NCBI GenBank assembly: GCA_963763755.1
Contig: CAVXQE010000002.1
Span: 1-64,000, forward strand
Reading direction: 5' to 3'
DNA: 64,000 nucleotides
Source: Gaiellasilicea sp963763755
GTDB taxonomy: Bacteria; Actinomycetota; Thermoleophilia; Gaiellales; Gaiellaceae
The notes beneath the pieces were generated by a model, which saw nothing but the letters and a program-made list of their open reading frames with translations, had not been told where the DNA came from and searched no databases. Each line of letters begins with the position of its first letter. Position 1 is the first letter of the stretch. Below are positions 46,716 through 55,984 of the stretch, in pieces. The position numbers and the translations under genes are program-made.

Positions 46716-46743
46716 ACGACCCCACAGGGCGGCGTGGGGTCGT
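46716..46743 (+). terminator. Terminator hairpin after the cupin gene
   Basis: Perfect 10-bp stem ACGACCCCAC / GTGGGGTCGT with an 8-base loop, 8 bp after the stop. The 143 bp from here to the next gene show nothing else I can support. Confidence 0.65.
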
Positions 46744-46886
46744 CAGCTGCGGCGTTACTTGGCTTTCGTTCGTGCGGCGGTGCGAGTGAACGCGGCCCGG
46801 TTCATGCGACCTGCGTTCTGACTCCAGTCGTCGGCACCGCGCCGCCGCGTGCCATCCCCGATTCGGCGTAGCCGGTGTCGCCCGAG

Positions 46887-48074
46887 TTAGCGGAACGCGT
46901 TCTCGCCGGTCAGCGCCTGGCCGACGACGAGCGTGTGCACCTCGTGCGTGCCCTCGTAGGTGAGGACGGACTCGAGGTTGTTGACGTGCCGGATCACCGG
47001 GTACTCGAGCGTGACGCCGTTCGCGCCGAGGATCGTGCGGGCCGAGCGGGCGACCTCGATCGCGCCGCGGACGTTGCCCATCTTCCCCAGGCTGACGTGC
47101 TCCTGCCGCAGCGTGCCGGCGTCCTTCATCCGGCCGATGTGCAGCGCGACGAGGAGCCCGCGGTTCAGCTCCAGCGCCATCTCCGCCAGCTTCTCCTGCG
47201 TCAGCTGGTAGCCGGCGATGGGCTTGTCGAAGACGATGCGCTCCTTCGAGTAGTCGAGCGCGCATTCGAAGCAGGCGCGCCCCGCGCCCACCGCGCCCCA
47301 GACGATCCCGTACCTCGCCTCGTTCAGGCACGAGAGCGGGCCGCGCAGCGTGTTGACCTCGGGGAACATGTTCTCGTCCGGCACCCGGACGTCCTGGAGC
47401 ACGAGCTCCGACGTGACGGAGGCGCGGAGAGAGAGCTTCTTGTGGATCTCCGGCGCGCTGAAGCCAGGCGTTCCCTTCTCGACGAGGAAGCCGCGGATCG
47501 CGCCGTCGTCCGTGCGCGCCCAGACGGTGGCCACGTCGGCGATCGTGCCGTTCGTGATCCACATCTTCGCGCCGTTCAGGATCCAGTCCGAGCCGTCGCG
47601 CCGGGCGTGCGTGCGCATCGAGCCAGGGTCCGAGCCTGCATCGGGCTCGGTCAGGCCGAAGCAGCCGATCGCCTCGCCGGAGTGCATCGCGGGCAGCCAG
47701 CGCTGCTTCTGCTCCTCCGACCCCCAGCGCCAGATCGAGTACATCGCGAGCGACCCCTGGACGGAGACGGCGCTGCGCACGCCCGAGTCGCCGGCCTCGA
47801 GCTCGAGGCACGTGAGCCCGTAGGCAACGGCGCTGGCGCCCGGCAGCCCGTAGCCGTCGAGATGCATGCCGAAGAGCCCGAGCTTGCCGAGCTCCGCGAT
47901 CAGCTCGCGCGGGAGGATCCCCTGCTCGAACCAGTCGCCGACGTCCGGCAGGACCTTCTCGCGGACGAACGAGCGCACCGTGTCGCGGATCGCGCGCTCT
48001 TCGTCGTCGAGCAGGCCGTCGATCGCCAGGAAATCGAGCGGGTCGAGAGCGGTCGGCTTCTCGGTTACGGCCAT
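46887..48074 (-). CDS. gcdH: Glutaryl-CoA dehydrogenase-like acyl-CoA dehydrogenase
   Basis: FAD enzyme that oxidises and decarboxylates glutaryl-CoA to crotonyl-CoA in lysine/tryptophan catabolism. The 395 residues match the family. ARYGIVWGAVGAGRACFECA, GFLVEKGTPGFSAPEIHKKL and the C-terminal RHVNNLESVLTYEGTHEVH, with the catalytic Glu in YEGTHE, are closer to glutaryl-CoA dehydrogenases than to other acyl-CoA dehydrogenases. ATG 48074 gives the standard start. No ETF genes are near. Confidence 0.88.
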   Translation of the reverse strand: MAVTEKPTALDPLDFLAIDGLLDDEERAIRDTVRSFVREKVLPDVGDWFEQGILPRELIAELGKLGLFGMHLDGYGLPGASAVAYGLTCLELEAGDSGVRSAVSVQGSLAMYSIWRWGSEEQKQRWLPAMHSGEAIGCFGLTEPDAGSDPGSMRTHARRDGSDWILNGAKMWITNGTIADVATVWARTDDGAIRGFLVEKGTPGFSAPEIHKKLSLRASVTSELVLQDVRVPDENMFPEVNTLRGPLSCLNEARYGIVWGAVGAGRACFECALDYSKERIVFDKPIAGYQLTQEKLAEMALELNRGLLVALHIGRMKDAGTLRQEHVSLGKMGNVRGAIEVARSARTILGANGVTLEYPVIRHVNNLESVLTYEGTHEVHTLVVGQALTGENAFR

Positions 48075-48097
48075 CGGCGGAAGGCTACCGTTGCGCC
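48075..48097. promoter_or_regulatory. 23-bp divergent promoter, gcdH / broken GH3 gene
   Basis: TACCGT (48086-48091) lies 6 nt before the GTG at 48098. TAGCCT (48087-48082, - strand) lies 7 nt before the gcdH ATG. The promoter of the broken gene looks intact. Confidence 0.5.
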
Positions 48098-48937
48098 GTG
48101 CTCGCGCGATCGTCCAGGCTCGACACTCCTGCTGGCGGCTCGATCGACTGCAGAATCGCGGAGATGACGCCGCGCGAGAAGGCGGCAGCGTCGTCGTCGC
48201 AGTGGATGCTCGCGGGCCGGCTCGCGGCGTTGTCGTCCGCAGTGGAACACGGACGCGCTGCTGGCCGCGAGCGCTCGTCTTCGCCGACCAGGAGGGCGGG
48301 CCGTGAAGACGTTCCGCCGATGCCGCCGCTGAGACGAGCGGCGTCCGTACTATCGCAGCTGTTCGGCCGAGCGACTCGATCCACCGGAACGGCGACCGGC
48401 GTCGCCTGCGGCGTGCGGTTGCGTCCACGCGTCGTTCGCTCCAGTGCTCGATCTCACGCGACGGGCCGCTCGGCTCTCGGCATTCAAGCTGCCGAATGCG
48501 GCGTCGCCTTCGCCCGCGGCTCGGCCACGCCGCGTGCATGACGCATTTTCCGGGGCCGGCTCGCCGTCGTCGTCGACGCGACCGGCGCGCGTACCACGGC
48601 ATCCTCGCGCTCGGTTGACTGGCTCTTCAGAGCCGCGATCCGGGCGGGCGTGCCGTGCGTCATGGTCGGGCACGCGATCTACTCGGCGGCTCGTTCTGCG
48701 GCGCGCTTCGCTCGAGCCGAAGATCTACGCGCTGCTGCGTCGAGCTCGGGTTCCGCGGAGTCGCTATCACCGACTCGCTCGGCATCCTCCACTGCTCGCT
48801 CGGCCCTCGGGCGAACTCGTCTTCGCGCGTGCGCTGACTCGGCTGACGACGAGCGCCGCCGACGCGCGCAGTCTGGTCGAGGGCTCTGCCAGCTCGTGCG
48901 GGCGTGCGAGCTCGACGCGAAGCCGTCAGGGCGCTGA
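48098..48937 (+). pseudogene. Broken GH3 beta-N-acetylhexosaminidase (NagZ-like)
   Basis: About 840 bp with no intact frame, yet pieces of one GH3 glycosidase appear in order when frames are combined. They are: a Leu-rich signal-like start; IDCRIAEMTPREKAA; VFADQEGG followed by VKTFRR, the NagZ signature; HFPG; RAAIRAGVPCVMVGHAIYS; ASLEPKIYALLR; ELGFRGVAITDSLGIL, the catalytic-loop region; and LVRACELDA near the end. At least six shifts are needed. NagZ removes GlcNAc from wall fragments and would fit the neighbouring amidase. It is either a true pseudogene or a very badly assembled stretch. Confidence 0.72.
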
Positions 48938-50372
48938 CGGTAGCGGCGGTCGCTGACGCACCGTGCGGCCGGTTGCCTCGACCGACTGCCCTTCCGGAGC
49001 GCGTGCGGTGAGCTGTGCTCGCCGGGCGTCTCCGCTGCGGTGTCCCAGCCGAGCGTGAACGGCCGCTGCAGGTCGGTGCCGCGCAGCTTGCCGTCGATCC
49101 AGAACTCGACTCGCGCCGCCGGTCCGGTCACGTCGACGCGCCAGAGCACGAGGCCCGTCACCTGCTGGCCGTCGGAGAGGCTCTGGTCTGCGATCTCGAG
49201 CGTCGGCGTGGGCGCCGGCTTCGGCTTCGGCTTCGGCGTGGTTTCGGATGGCTCACGACGAGCGGGATCCGCAGGTGGGCCTCGCGGCCGTCGAACGACG
49301 TTGCGACGACCTGGAGCACGTGCTTGCCGGGCTTCGCCCGCTTCGCGCCCCAGGCGAAGAGGAACGGCGCGCGCGAGTCGACCTCGTGCCTGCGGCCGTC
49401 GACCCGGAAGACGACGCGCTTCGCCTTCGCACCCCACGGCCGGACGCGCAGCTTCACCGTTCCCCGCACCTTCGTCCATGGCCGCGCGCCCGCGCTCGTG
49501 AGCGCGAAGGCCTTGTTGTCGACGACGATCGTCGTTCGGGCGATGTCGTAGCGGCCGGGGCCGGCGATCCCGTGCACCTGGAGCACGTGCGTGCCGTTGC
49601 CGAGCTTCGTCGTGTTCAGGCCGCGGCCGCCGGCGAACGCGAACGGGGCACGCCGGTCGATCCAGACCACGCGTCCGTTGATCGAGAACTCGACGCTCGT
49701 GATGCCACCGGTCACCCTCGCCCGCCACGGGACGACGCCGCGCAGCGTCCCCGGCGGGAGCTGTGGCGTCACGCTCAGCTTCTCGAAGCCTGCGTAGCGG
49801 CGCACGAGCTGGAGGTACCGGCGCCAGTTCCAGTGCGGGCCCGGATCGGTGTGGTGCGACGAGCCACCGCGGCCACCGCCGGGCGCCGGCACCTGCGCGT
49901 GGCCGATGATGTGCTTCCGGTCGATCGGCATCAACGAGCGGCGCGCGATCCAGGCTGCGAGGCGGGCCGACGACTGGTACTGCGCGTCGGTGAAGCCTTC
50001 CGGGCCGTAGGTGTAACCCTCGTGCTCGATCCCGACCGAGTGGGAGTTCACCTTCCAGTTGCCGGCGTGCCAGGCGATGTCCGAAAGGTGGACGAGCTGC
50101 ACGATCCGGCCGTTGCGCGCGACGATGTAGTGCGACGACGCATGTGCGCGCGCACTCTGCAGCCATCGCACCGAGCCCCAGAACGCACCCTCGGTGACAT
50201 GGATCACGATCTTGTCGATCGACTCCGGATGGCGGTGCGACTTCGTGAAGTTGCCCTCGCCCTTCAGCCAGACGAGGGGCGGGCGGGCGACGGTCGCCCC
50301 GCCGGCCGCGGGGACGAGAACGCACGAGGCCGCGACCGCCGCGGCGAGGAATGTCACCCTGCGAAGACCCAT
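48926..50372 (-). CDS. N-acetylmuramoyl-L-alanine amidase with C-terminal Ig-like domains (frameshifts near the 3' end)
   Basis: Secreted Amidase_2 (AmpD/PGRP fold) enzyme cleaving the MurNAc-L-Ala bond. Signal peptide (VTFLAAAVAASCVLVPAAGG), zinc ligand His in IDKIVIHVTEG, AWHAGN, VGIEHEGYTYGPEGFTD and the second His plus Asp in HHTDPGPHWNW. Then two or three Ig-like/Big repeats (GGITSVEFSINGRVVWIDRR; VKLRVRPWGAKAKRVVFRVD). The frame shifts in a Lys-Pro repeat near 49240 and again near 49015; the continuation adds another Ig-like unit (ARVEFWIDGKLRGTDLQRPF) and ends at 48926. Start ATG 50372. Confidence 0.88.
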
Positions 50373-50431
50373 GCCAAGCGGGCGCAGACTAGCTCCCGAA
50401 GATGAGATTCGCGTAAAGGCCGACGCGGCTC

Positions 50432-50453
50432 TACACTTTGACTGACTAGTCAA
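50432..50453 (+). promoter_or_regulatory. Promoter -10 and TetR-type operator for acyl-CoA dehydrogenase
   Basis: TACACT (50432-50437) is the likely -10 (weak TTCGCG -35 at 18 bp). It is followed at once by the palindrome TTGACTGACTAGTCAA (50438-50453), arms TTGACT / AGTCAA, covering the start point. A repressor there would block initiation. Related to the site at 45063. Confidence 0.6.
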
Positions 50454-50474
50454 TCGATTCGCGGAGGATCACGC

Positions 50475-51653
<1,179 letters not shown>

Positions 51654-51660
51654 CGAGAGC

Positions 51661-51705
51661 TTGACTTCGGATACCGTCGGTATTACAGTACCGACGGTAT
51701 CCGAA
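51661..51705 (+). promoter_or_regulatory. Strong promoter overlapped by a 17-bp inverted repeat: TetR autoregulatory operator
   Basis: TTGACT (51661-51666), 17-bp spacer, TACAGT (51684-51689). A perfect inverted repeat with arms TTCGGATACCGTCGGTA (51666-51682) and its complement (51689-51705) around TTACAG spans from the -35 to the A of the ATG. A repressor bound here would hide the whole core promoter. Start point near 51696 leaves a leader of about 9 nt without a Shine-Dalgarno site. Confidence 0.8.
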
Positions 51706-52337
51706 TGGCAACAGTACGCCGCACCCGCACCGAGAGCAAGGCCCGCACCCGGGTCGACCTGATCGCAGCCGCTCGGCCTGTCTTCCTGGCGCGCGGCTTC
51801 CATGCGGCCACGCTGGACGAGATCGCCGAGCAGGCCGGTTACACCAAGGGAGCCGTGTACTCGAACTTCACGGGCAAGGACGATCTCTTCCTCGCCGTGC
51901 TCGCCGAGTACTACGCCCGGCGCGCCGAGCTCTACGAGACGCTCATCCAGGCGGCTGAGGAGCCCGAGGAGACGTATCGCTCCACGGCGAGGCTGATGTT
52001 CGAGGCGTACGAGCGGGAGCCTGCGTGGTGGCCGTTGGTCTCGGACTTCGCCAGCCACGCTTGCAGACAGCCCGAGTTGCGCGAGCGTCTGCGCGTGGCA
52101 CGCGAGGTATTCCTGGACGCGCTGGCGCGCACCATCGATGCACTCTGCGAGCAGCACGAGATGGCATTCGTGCTCTCCGGGCGGGAGGTGGCGCGCGGCG
52201 TCGGCGCGCTGATGCGCGGCATGGCGGTCGAGTGGGCGATCGATCCCTCGCCGGCCGACGGGCGCGTCTTCGAGGAGATGCTCGCGGCGTACCTACGGGG
52301 ACTCGTCGTCCCAGTGCAAGAGAGGAGCACCAGATGA
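51705..52337 (+). CDS. TetR-family transcriptional regulator
   Basis: A 210-residue TetR protein with N-terminal HTH (RVDLIAAARPVFLARGFHAA, LDEIAEQAGYTKGAVYSNFT, residues 16-58) and an all-helical ligand domain. It begins within its own 17-bp inverted-repeat operator, a strong sign of autorepression. Its TGA overlaps the ATG of the PaaK-like gene, so the same operator controls that enzyme and the ligand may be its substrate or product. Confidence 0.92.
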   Translation: MATVRRTRTESKARTRVDLIAAARPVFLARGFHAATLDEIAEQAGYTKGAVYSNFTGKDDLFLAVLAEYYARRAELYETLIQAAEEPEETYRSTARLMFEAYEREPAWWPLVSDFASHACRQPELRERLRVAREVFLDALARTIDALCEQHEMAFVLSGREVARGVGALMRGMAVEWAIDPSPADGRVFEEMLAAYLRGLVVPVQERSTR

Positions 52338-53698
52338 CATCCGCCGCCACCCAATCCCCGCTGAGCCCTGCTGCGTTGAGGGCGCAAGCGGGAGAGATCC
52401 TCGCCCTCGACGGCTGGTCGCGTGAGCGGCTGGTCGCGTTCCAGCAATCACGCCTCCGCGCCGTGTTGGCGCACGCCGTCGAGCGCTCGCCGTACTACCG
52501 CGAGACGCTCGGGCCCGACGCGCCCGAACGTCCCCTGGCCGAGCTGCCGACGCTGTCGAAGCCGGTCCTGATGGAGCACTTCGATCGAATCGTCACCGAC
52601 CCGGCCCTTGGGGTCGACGAGCTCGAAGCGTTTCTCGCCGACGCCGAGCCCGGCGCCTCGTACCGCGATGCGTACCGCGTCTTCGCGACCTCGGGTGCGA
52701 CGGGAATTCCCGGCCTGTTCGTCTTCTCGCACGAGGAGTTCGCCCACTGGATCGCCGTCGGCCTGGCGGCGCTCGCGCGGGCGGGCGTGACCCCGGAGAC
52801 CCGGTTGATCGCGATCGGTGCTCCGAGTGACGTGCACATCACCCGTCAGCTCTTCGCCGCTTTCCAGGCGGGACGCCAGGGAGTGCCCCGTCTGAGCGTG
52901 ACCACACCGATCGCGGAGATGGTCGAAGCGCTGAACGCCTATCAACCCGAGGCGCTCATCGCCTACGCCAGCATCGTCGGCGCGCTCGCCGACGAGCAGC
53001 TCGAGGGTCGCCTGCACATCGAGCCGGACCTGATCACGACGACGTCGGAGGTGCTGACCGACGAGATCGAGGAGAGGATCGAAGAGGCGTGGGGTACGCC
53101 CCCGGTCAACGCGTACGCGGCGACCGAGGCCCCCGGGATCGCAATCGGCTCGTTCGACCACGTCGGGATGCACATCTTCGAGGGCTCGGTCGTGGTCGAG
53201 GTCGTCGACGAGTCGGGAGACCCCGTCGCACCCGGTGTGCCGGGCGCGAAGGTGCTGCTCACGAGCCTCGTGAACCGCGCGCAACCCCTGATCCGGTACG
53301 AGCTGACCGACGCGATCGTGCTCGCGGAAGGACCAGACCCGAGCGGGCGGCCGTACCTGCGGATCGCCCGCGTCGACGGCCGCAGCGGCGACATCCTCCG
53401 GTTTCCGGCGGTGGACGGCGGGGAGGTCGCAGTCCATCCGTACCGGTTGCGCTCGCCGTTCTCGGCCATGCTCGACGTCCGCCAGTATCAGATCGTCCGC
53501 GAGCCGGACGGTCTGCGAGTACGGATCGTCCCCAGGGACTCTGCGCCGGCCGATCTGCCCGATCGTGTCCGCGACGCCATCGCACGCCAGCTCGAGGATG
53601 CAGGTGCCGCGCCGACGCGGATCCTCGTCGAGCAGGTCGACGAGCTCGAGCGGGATCCCGGCCACGCGGCGAAGCTGAAGCTCGTGCTGTCGGCCTAG
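52334..53698 (+). CDS. Phenylacetate-CoA ligase (PaaK)-like adenylate-forming enzyme
   Basis: A 454-residue AMP-forming ligase of the PaaK/CapK group. The nucleotide-binding loop is atypical (VFATSGATGIPGLFVFS, cf. SSGTTGxPT), followed by NAYAATEAPGIAIG, LTSLVNRAQPLIRYELTD (the YRTGD-equivalent) and VDGRSGDILRF. It has no C-terminal Lys motif of classical acyl-CoA synthetases, as expected for PaaK-like proteins. Translationally coupled to the upstream TetR. The acid substrate is not known; not necessarily phenylacetate, since no paa genes are present. Confidence 0.82.
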   Translation: MTSAATQSPLSPAALRAQAGEILALDGWSRERLVAFQQSRLRAVLAHAVERSPYYRETLGPDAPERPLAELPTLSKPVLMEHFDRIVTDPALGVDELEAFLADAEPGASYRDAYRVFATSGATGIPGLFVFSHEEFAHWIAVGLAALARAGVTPETRLIAIGAPSDVHITRQLFAAFQAGRQGVPRLSVTTPIAEMVEALNAYQPEALIAYASIVGALADEQLEGRLHIEPDLITTTSEVLTDEIEERIEEAWGTPPVNAYAATEAPGIAIGSFDHVGMHIFEGSVVVEVVDESGDPVAPGVPGAKVLLTSLVNRAQPLIRYELTDAIVLAEGPDPSGRPYLRIARVDGRSGDILRFPAVDGGEVAVHPYRLRSPFSAMLDVRQYQIVREPDGLRVRIVPRDSAPADLPDRVRDAIARQLEDAGAAPTRILVEQVDELERDPGHAAKLKLVLSA

Positions 53699-54867
53699 CC
53701 GGCGAGCGAGCGCTGGAACGGCGGCAGGAAGCCAGGGGAGAAGCGCGCGTCGCCGATCCACGCCTCCAGGCGGGCGACCTCGACGTCGATGGCGGCGCGC
53801 GCGTCGCTGCCGACGTCCTCGAGCAAGCCGATCACGATCTCGCCGTCCCGGCGCTGGCTCCAGCCGCCGACAATTCGTCCGTCCCACCAGACGGTCGGCC
53901 CTGCGTTCCCGTTCGTGTCGAAGAGAGTCGACCCGTGCGCGCCGAGGTACCACTCGCGTTCCTTCCAGCCCATCGTCGTCGGGTCGAGCGTGGGGAGGAG
54001 CGCCGCCGAGCGCTGCGGCGCGGGTGTCGGCTCCAGGTCGTCGGCGAGCACGTAGCCCGCGCTACCGCCGAGATCGACCTCGACCGGAGCAACGGCGGCG
54101 AGCGCGGCGCGCGTGTCGCGAGCGGTCCAGCCGGCCCACCAGCGGATGTCGGCCTCGGTCGCCGGGCCGAACGCGGCCAGCCAGCGGCGTAGGAGCTCGG
54201 CCTGCGCGGCGGCGACGTCGAGCTCCTCGATCGGCCCGCCGAGCCAATCCTCCGTCGTGACCCAGCGGAACTGCGGGCTGATCCACGTTCCGCGCGGCCG
54301 CCCGCGGATCAGCCGCCCCTCCATCGCCATCTGCGGGAGCACGCGGGCGCCGGCGCTCTGCTCGACCTCCCACTTGCCGGAGCCGAAGCGCAGCTTCTTC
54401 GCGAGCAGCGCCACGTCGCTCGTCACCTCGGTCGTCATTGCCTCTCCCCGCGCCGCCACGGCGGCGACGGCGGCATTCCCCGCGCGCGTGATCCACGGGC
54501 CCGGCCGGGTCGTCACGCCGCTCTCGCGCAGGAAACCTTCGAGCCGCTTCCGCTGCGTCGCGGCGACCGCCTTCGTTGCGGCGGCGAAGACGACCGGGAC
54601 GAGCTCGCGCGGCACGGCCCAGAGCGTCCGGCGCATCGCGAGCATGCGGACGAGACTCCGCTCGTCGTAGAGCGCCCGCTCGATATCTGCCGTCGCGACG
54701 CCGTCGCTGCGTGCCTGGATGGAGAGGAAGACCGTGACGGCGTCGGTCGCATGCAGGCAGACGAGCGAGCGCGCGACCGCCAGCGGATCGTTCGCGCGTG
54801 AGGCCGAGTCGAGCCGGTGGCGCACGACGAGTCGTGCGCGGCGTTCGGCGACGTCGATCCTGTGCAT
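53695..54867 (-). CDS. Winged-helix DNA-binding protein (HTH_42, AlkZ/YcaQ-like)
   Basis: A 390-residue member of the tandem winged-helix family that includes the DNA glycosylases AlkZ and YcaQ, which unhook alkyl-lesions and crosslinks. Family features: RSLVCLHATDAVTVFLSIQAR, LVRMLAMRRTLWAVPRELVP, FGPATEADIRWWAGWT and LLPTLDPTTMGWKEREWYLG. AlkZ needs a Q-x-Q motif; here the matching place reads QAR, so glycosylase activity is uncertain. TAGAAG lies 6 nt before the ATG. Its stop shares CTAG with the PaaK-like gene. Confidence 0.85.
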   Translation of the reverse strand: MHRIDVAERRARLVVRHRLDSASRANDPLAVARSLVCLHATDAVTVFLSIQARSDGVATADIERALYDERSLVRMLAMRRTLWAVPRELVPVVFAAATKAVAATQRKRLEGFLRESGVTTRPGPWITRAGNAAVAAVAARGEAMTTEVTSDVALLAKKLRFGSGKWEVEQSAGARVLPQMAMEGRLIRGRPRGTWISPQFRWVTTEDWLGGPIEELDVAAAQAELLRRWLAAFGPATEADIRWWAGWTARDTRAALAAVAPVEVDLGGSAGYVLADDLEPTPAPQRSAALLPTLDPTTMGWKEREWYLGAHGSTLFDTNGNAGPTVWWDGRIVGGWSQRRDGEIVIGLLEDVGSDARAAIDVEVARLEAWIGDARFSPGFLPPFQRSLAG

Positions 54868-54894
54868 CCATCCCTTCTACCGTAGGATCGACAC
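54868..54894. promoter_or_regulatory. 27-bp divergent promoter, winged-helix / SDR genes
   Basis: TAGGAT (54883-54888) lies 6 nt before the SDR GTG; TAGAAG (- strand) lies 6 nt before the other ATG. Here the two hexamers are adjacent rather than overlapping. Confidence 0.5.
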
Positions 54895-55732
54895 GTGCCG
54901 ATCGAGATCGACCTCTCCGGGCGTGTTGCACTCGTCACCGGCGGCTCGCGCGGTCTCGGCCGCGCGGATGCGCTCGCGCTCGCACGCGCCGGCGCCGACG
55001 TCGTGATCGCGGACATCCAGGTCGAGTCGGACGAGTCGACCGAGACGGCCGAGTCCTACGGCGTCCTCGCCCAGGTTGCGAAGGCGCAGGGCATCGTCTA
55101 CACCGAGGCGACCGCGAAGGAGATCCAGGAGCTGGGCCGTCGCTGCCGCGGCGATCAAGTGCGACGTCACCGACCGTGACCAGGTGAAGGAGACCGTCGA
55201 CCGCGTGGTCGAGGAGTTCGGCTCCGTCGACATCCTGATCAACAACGCGGGCACGCTCGACCATGTCGGCCAGTTCACGGACCAGAACCCCGATCTGTGG
55301 GAGCGCGATCTCCGCGTCAACCTCACCGGCGGGTTCAACTGCGCGCAGGCCGTGTGGCCGCACATGAAAGAGCGGCAGTGGGGCCGGATCATCAACATGG
55401 CCTCGGTCGCGGGCACGCTCGGCGGCTTCGGGCAGGCGAGCTACTCGACCACGAAGGCGGGCATCCTCGGGCTGACGCGCACGCTCGCGATGGAGGGCGG
55501 CCGGCACGGGATCACGTGCAACGCGATCGTGCCCGGGATCATCGGCACCGAGGCGTTCCACTTCGCGAATCCGGCGATGAACGAGCGGATCGCCAACCGC
55601 ACGGTCTTCAAGCGCCCCGGCGAGCCGGATGACATCGCGAATGCGATCTGCTTCCTCTGCTCGGACCTCGCGAACTACATCACCGGCGTCCAGTTGAACG
55701 TCAGCGGCGGCGTCGAGTTGTTCGTGTTCTAG
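54895..55732 (+). CDS. Short-chain dehydrogenase/reductase (one frameshift)
   Basis: NAD(P)-dependent SDR, FabG-like, about 278 residues. Cofactor loop TGGSRGLGRADAL, then DILINNAG, catalytic Ser in NMASVAGT, Tyr and Lys in SYSTTKAG, and PGIIGTEAF. Between the first and second part, near 55145, one base is missing; correcting it turns RRCRGDQ into AVAAAAIKCDVTD, the expected Asp of the adenine pocket. In this acyl-CoA neighbourhood it may be a 3-hydroxyacyl-CoA dehydrogenase, but that is inference. It starts at GTG without a leader. Confidence 0.9.
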
Positions 55733-55746
55733 CCGGCCCTAGACGG

Positions 55747-55776
55747 TTGTGTTGAAAGCCACGATTTGGGTATGCT
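55747..55776 (+). promoter_or_regulatory. Promoter of a leaderless small secreted-protein gene
   Basis: TTGTGT (55747-55752), 18-bp spacer, TATGCT (55771-55776). The start point would be at or within a base of the ATG at 55783. Confidence 0.5.
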
Positions 55777-55782
55777 CCCGCC

Positions 55783-55956
55783 ATGTTCAAGCGCGCGGTG
55801 GTGCTCGTGGTGATCGGCGTCTTCCTCGCCGTGCCCCCGGCAATCGCCAAGAGCTCGTCGAACGTGAAGAAGGCCGCGAAGCCCGCGATGACGGTGTTCA
55901 CGCAGCACCAGGACGGGCAGTGCCCGTTCTCGGGCGAGCAGTCCGGCGACCTCTAG
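55783..55956 (+). CDS. Small secreted protein, 57 residues
   Basis: Not recognised. A signal peptide (FKRAVVLVVIGVFLAVPPAI, cleavage probably after AIA) is followed by a mature part of about 35 residues: a Lys/Ser/Ala linker and TVFTQHQDGQCPFSGEQSGD with one Cys. A convincing promoter positioned for leaderless translation supports the gene. It lies alone between the SDR and an acyl-CoA dehydrogenase. Could be a small exported factor or a remnant of a longer protein. Confidence 0.6.
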   Translation: MFKRAVVLVVIGVFLAVPPAIAKSSSNVKKAAKPAMTVFTQHQDGQCPFSGEQSGDL

Positions 55957-55984
55957 TAACGACGAGCTTCGGAGTCGAGCCTCG

